Below, in pieces: positions 32,420 to 35,196 of a stretch of DNA of 35,196 nt. Positions within the stretch are counted from its first letter, which is position 1; each line of letters starts with the position of its first letter. A model generated the notes under the pieces. That model ran no database searches, was not told the origin of the DNA, and saw only the letters and a list, made by a program, of their open reading frames with translations. Made by a program: the position numbers and the translations under genes. The DNA lies in assembly GCA_036733165.1 (NCBI GenBank), contig DAINBB010000015.1:1-35196 (forward strand), given 5' to 3'. The DNA comes from JAFGGT01 sp036733165. GTDB lineage: Archaea; Methanobacteriota_B; Thermococci; Methanofastidiosales; NM3.

Positions 32420-33385
32420 ATGAGAATGGAATGGGAAGATCTTCAAGACAAGAGCTTCTACCAGGCTACGGCCAGGGAAAGGGCTTTTGGTTTGGTGGAC
32501 AGGGGAACATTCAAGGAGTTCCTGGGTCCAAGGGATAAGATGGTCAGCCCCCACCTACTGATCCTTGGAGAGGCTCTCGAGTTCGACGATGGAATAGTTG
32601 TTGGTGTTGGTAAGATCAAGAAGCACCCCGTGTTCGTGGTTTCACAGCAAGGTAAGTACGTTGGCGGCGCCCTTGGCGAGGTCAACGGGGCCAAGATGTC
32701 ATACACGCTGAAGCTTGCACTAGAGACATATGACAGGATGAAGAAAAAGTACGGTGAGGTTCCGGAGGAACGAAAGCCTATTTGTATCGTGTCGTACGAC
32801 TCTGGCGGTGTGAGACTGCATGAGGCGAACGCAGGACTTCTCATGCACTCCGAGTGCATGGAAATGTTCTACAAGTTCCAGAACAAGGTGCCCAACTTCT
32901 CACTGTGCGGCAGCACCATAGGCGCTTACGGTGCGCAGGGATTTGTGTGCATGAGCGCCGATGTCGTGATAGCCAACGATTACGGAAGGATAGGGCTTAC
33001 CGGTCCAGACGTCATCCAACAGGAGATAGGAAAGGACGAGTTCGACGCTTCCGACAGGGCACTCATCTGGAGGACCATGGGAGCAAGGTCCAAATACATC
33101 CTCGGGGACGTAGATTACCTGATAAAGGACACCATAGGCGAGTTCAGGACCAAGGTCATGGACCTTGCTGACATGCCGATGAAGAGGATCAACAAGCACA
33201 GGCACCTGGGTACGGCAAAGCTCATCGATGAGAATCTGTCCCTTGTAGAACTGGCAGCGGAGCTGAAGGTCAACGACTCAAAGGACCTTTGGAAGTACTT
33301 CGGGAACGAGAATGTCGATGAAATTCCCGAGATACCTCAAGACAAGTTCCTATCGACCGTTAAGAGAAGACAGAGGGCGGTTTAA
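32420..33385 (+). CDS. mdcD: Malonate decarboxylase beta subunit-like carboxyltransferase (MdcD/MadC)
   Basis: A 321-residue crotonase-fold carboxyltransferase subunit. Family blocks include TARERAFGLVDRGTFKEFLG (15-35), VGGALGEVNGAKMSYTLKLA, YDSGGVRLHEANAG, and IGLTGPDVIQQEIGKDEFDA with SDRALIWRTMG. The C-terminal 70 residues extend beyond short bacterial MdcD proteins, as in the larger Mad-type subunits. In the biotin-dependent system it works with MadD to move the carboxyl group between malonyl-S-ACP and biotin. AGGTGAT precedes the ATG by 5 nt; a second ATG two codons later is possible. Confidence 0.92.
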   Translation: MRMEWEDLQDKSFYQATARERAFGLVDRGTFKEFLGPRDKMVSPHLLILGEALEFDDGIVVGVGKIKKHPVFVVSQQGKYVGGALGEVNGAKMSYTLKLALETYDRMKKKYGEVPEERKPICIVSYDSGGVRLHEANAGLLMHSECMEMFYKFQNKVPNFSLCGSTIGAYGAQGFVCMSADVVIANDYGRIGLTGPDVIQQEIGKDEFDASDRALIWRTMGARSKYILGDVDYLIKDTIGEFRTKVMDLADMPMKRINKHRHLGTAKLIDENLSLVELAAELKVNDSKDLWKYFGNENVDEIPEIPQDKFLSTVKRRQRAV

Positions 33386-34267
33386 ATGGCAATGCAATTC
33401 TTGTATGTAGGAAAGGGCGACGAGGCCGTCAGGGACATCTTCGACAAAGACTCCTTCGTTGAGAACAAGATCGGGGATACCCAGATAGACTCTGAGCTCG
33501 CGCCAGGAGCGATGGTAGGAGAGGCTGCTCTAGACGGAGGGGTCGTAACGGTCATCGCGAACAACTCCAAGAGGCCGAATCCAAGGTTCAGGGTCGTCTA
33601 CAACGGCGTCATAGGAATGGAAGAATGCTACAAGTTCGCCAAGGCCGTCTATGCGACCATAGAAGCCGACAAGGACAAACCTCTGGCTGAGAAGAGACCA
33701 ATAGTGCTCATCATCGACACCCCTGGTAACAGCCCCGGAAAGGTTGAGGAGATAGTCGGTATGACCAAGGGTACCGCATCCTACCAGTTCGCACTGGAAG
33801 ATGCAAGGCACTCCGGACATCCCGTAATCGGGATGATCGTTGGGAGGGCCGTCAGCGGCGCTTTCCTCTGTCATGGCCTTTTGTCCGACAGGATACTTGC
33901 ACTGCCAATGAAGTTCGGCACCATCGTTCACGTCATGCCAACGACAAGTATCGCGGTCATCACCAAGATCCCATTGGAGAGGCTGAACGAACTTGTCAAG
34001 TCAAACCCTGTCTTCGCATCCGGCGCAGAGTTCTTCTACCAGCTTGGTGGAATAAACGAGATGGTAGAGGACCCCAAGGAGATGAGGAACACCATCAAGC
34101 GAAATATCGAGGAGGTCAGGAAGCTCAGGGCAGAAGGCAAGGAGGACCAGCTCGGTATCTGGAGCAGGGGCGTAGTGGGTGCAGAGAGAGGCGGCAGGAC
34201 CAAGAGGATGAACGCCATAAACAAGATGAACGAAGAGTATGAGAAGATCGTAGACGACCTTCTCTAA
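33386..34267 (+). CDS. mdcE: Malonate decarboxylase gamma subunit-like carboxyltransferase (MdcE/MadD)
   Basis: A 293-residue partner of MdcD, completing a two-subunit carboxyltransferase. It contains ELAPGAMVGEAALDGGVVTV, IVLIIDTPGNSPGKVEEIVG, the oxyanion-hole-like VGRAVSGAFLCHGLLSDR and LPMKFGTIVHVMPTTSIAVI, all matching MdcE/MadD. The ATG follows the mdcD stop directly (TAAATG). A long pyrimidine- and T-rich tract follows the stop, so the main operon may end here. Confidence 0.92.
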   Translation: MAMQFLYVGKGDEAVRDIFDKDSFVENKIGDTQIDSELAPGAMVGEAALDGGVVTVIANNSKRPNPRFRVVYNGVIGMEECYKFAKAVYATIEADKDKPLAEKRPIVLIIDTPGNSPGKVEEIVGMTKGTASYQFALEDARHSGHPVIGMIVGRAVSGAFLCHGLLSDRILALPMKFGTIVHVMPTTSIAVITKIPLERLNELVKSNPVFASGAEFFYQLGGINEMVEDPKEMRNTIKRNIEEVRKLRAEGKEDQLGIWSRGVVGAERGGRTKRMNAINKMNEEYEKIVDDLL

Positions 34268-34276
34268 ATCAAACTC

Positions 34277-34316
34277 TTCTCTTTTTTCTCATTTTTTAAT
34301 CTTATCTATTTTTATA
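34277..34316 (+). terminator. T-rich transcript end after mdcE
   Basis: The 110-nt gap after mdcE opens with several T runs (CTTTTTTCTC, CATTTTTTAATC, CTATTTTTAT). Archaeal polymerase tends to stop at such tracts without a hairpin. TATA-like CTATTTTTATAGG within the same stretch could instead promote the next gene, so the ligase may be in the same or a separate transcript. Confidence 0.45.
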
Positions 34317-34377
34317 GGGACAATATTTTTCAAAGATAAAACGATACTCATTCTACTCTTGTTTGGGAAGGATTGGA

Positions 34378-35196
34378 ATGGCCAAGAAAACTAATCAATA
34401 TTTTGAGGACCTAAAGGAAAGCGTTGAATTTTATTCCACTGTACCCGCGTTCGATGAGATGCAGAGGAGGACCCTGAGCGACAAAGGCATTAACGGACCC
34501 ACTGCGGCACATGTGATAGAGGAAGTGCACACGCCCCTCAACTATGCATATATTACCTTTACCACAGGTACGACGGCATGGCAGAACCTTGTTGGCATAA
34601 CACCAAATGAAAAGGAGTATAGGAAGGAAGTGGGAAAAAACGCGCTCAAGATGGCTGGCGTAAAGGCAGGGTACAAGGCGATGTTCTGTTATCCGCCGCT
34701 GCTCAACGCCATCACAAGGTACGCATTGGAGGACATGGGCGTCACATGGACATTTCTCACAAAATCCTCCAGAGACTCATTTCTTATGGACCTTTATTAT
34801 AAGGAACCGAACGTTATATTCGGTGAGTCCTCCTTTTTGAAATGCGCACTCCAGGATGCCATGAGGCTGGACATCGCAGAAGACCTTCCCAAGGTAGACA
34901 TAGTCAATTGCATAGGCACCCCCTTGGACCTTGATGCCGTTGAGATCATCAAGGACGTGTTGGGTGCGAGGGTGAACGACATATACGGCACCCAGGAGTT
35001 CGGATGGATAGCGATGAACGGCAGACCTGTAAGAAAGGACATAGCCATGGTCACTTCCTTATCGGGCAAGGACAACAAGGAAACGGTGGTAGGGGGACTT
35101 CCAACGGGCGACAGCTTCCCGGTGGTCGACTCCGGTCATGTGCTCGACAGGGAAGGGAAGATAATCACCTATATTAGACAGAGGACCATACCGGAC
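34378..35196 (+). CDS. PaaK-like adenylate-forming acyl ligase (partial, truncated by right edge)
   Basis: The frame stays open for 273 codons to the window end. The sequence resembles phenylacetate-CoA ligase/LuxE-type enzymes of the ANL superfamily: an opening YSTVPAFDEMQRRTLSDKG, the phosphate-binding loop TFTTGTTAWQNLVG (near residue 61), and the adenylate motif YGTQEFGW (near 205). The C-terminal domain is missing. In Malonomonas the gene after madD is madH, an ATP-dependent ligase that loads acetate onto the ACP thiol. Position therefore suggests that this protein charges MdcC or makes an acyl-CoA (inference; I cannot confirm homology with MadH). GGAAGG precedes the ATG. Confidence 0.78.
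   Translation, partial: MAKKTNQYFEDLKESVEFYSTVPAFDEMQRRTLSDKGINGPTAAHVIEEVHTPLNYAYITFTTGTTAWQNLVGITPNEKEYRKEVGKNALKMAGVKAGYKAMFCYPPLLNAITRYALEDMGVTWTFLTKSSRDSFLMDLYYKEPNVIFGESSFLKCALQDAMRLDIAEDLPKVDIVNCIGTPLDLDAVEIIKDVLGARVNDIYGTQEFGWIAMNGRPVRKDIAMVTSLSGKDNKETVVGGLPTGDSFPVVDSGHVLDREGKIITYIRQRTIPD

Noticed and set aside
28450..34267. Ordinary acetyl-CoA/propionyl-CoA carboxylase operon
   Set aside because: The carboxyltransferase genes are MdcD and MdcE types and a prosthetic-group ACP (MdcC) is included; no PccB/AccD-type gene is present.

Overview
The window looks like chromosomal DNA of a euryarchaeon, most likely a member of the Thermoplasmatota. The evidence is an archaeal RNA polymerase operon (rpoH-rpoB) with an unsplit B subunit, a solitary 5S rRNA gene away from any 16S/23S operon (as in Thermoplasma), a VAT/Cdc48-type AAA ATPase, an archaeal-type threonyl-tRNA synthetase, a RecJ-like GAN nuclease, bacterio-opsin-activator-type regulators, and BRE/TATA promoters about 25-28 bp before the predicted transcript starts. 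The exact lineage cannot be fixed from sequence reading alone. I see no CRISPR array, insertion sequence, integrase or prophage.

Layout. 1-3.8 kb (minus strand): 5S rRNA, tRNA-Asp, tRNA-Lys, rpoH and rpoB (which runs off the left edge). 4.0-5.7 kb (minus): a small unknown protein translationally coupled to a RecJ-like nuclease. 5.9-7.0 kb (plus): a small zinc-ribbon protein, a single-domain IMP cyclohydrolase and a GIY-YIG (DUF123) protein. 7.0-10.0 kb: a NikR-like metal regulator divergent from a complete zinc/manganese-type ABC transporter (znuA-znuC-znuB). 10.0-12.2 kb: methylthioribose-1-phosphate isomerase and a convergent adenosine-type deaminase. 12.4-14.1 kb: thioredoxin with a winged-helix regulator, facing a NifX-like protein and a Cys-rich HTH_10 regulator. 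14.2-16.1 kb (minus): a PfkB kinase overlapping ribose-1,5-bisphosphate isomerase, suggesting an archaeal nucleoside/AMP-to-RuBP route. 16.3-18.7 kb: the energizing module of an ECF vitamin/metal transporter (EcfA, EcfA', EcfT). 18.8-22.3 kb: Cdc48, a PRC-barrel protein and HtpX. 22.3-27.0 kb (minus): thrS, a polysaccharide flippase and a CoA-disulfide-reductase-like flavoprotein. 27.1-28.1 kb: an unusual Rossmann-like/arginase-like fusion protein.

The most striking region is 28.4-35.2 kb: a probable operon with biotin carrier protein, malonate decarboxylase alpha subunit (MdcA/MadA), biotin carboxylase, malonate decarboxylase acyl carrier protein (MdcC/MadE) and the two carboxyltransferase subunits (MdcD/MadC, MdcE/MadD), followed after a T-rich gap by a PaaK-like adenylate-forming ligase cut by the right edge. 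The order resembles the Malonomonas rubra biotin-dependent malonate decarboxylase genes (A-E-C-D-H). In that system a membrane Na+-pumping decarboxylase (MadB) releases CO2 from carboxybiotin; none is present here, and an ATP-dependent biotin carboxylase sits in the operon instead. I infer a machine that could carboxylate an acetyl-thioester on a dedicated ACP (acetyl-S-ACP to malonyl-S-ACP) rather than decarboxylate malonate. This is the best candidate in the window for an undescribed system.

Two salvage/sugar-phosphate transcription units, the deaminase and the PfkB kinase-isomerase pair, share a rare-looking upstream element (core ACTATTCACAT reading toward both genes), which may mark a common regulator.
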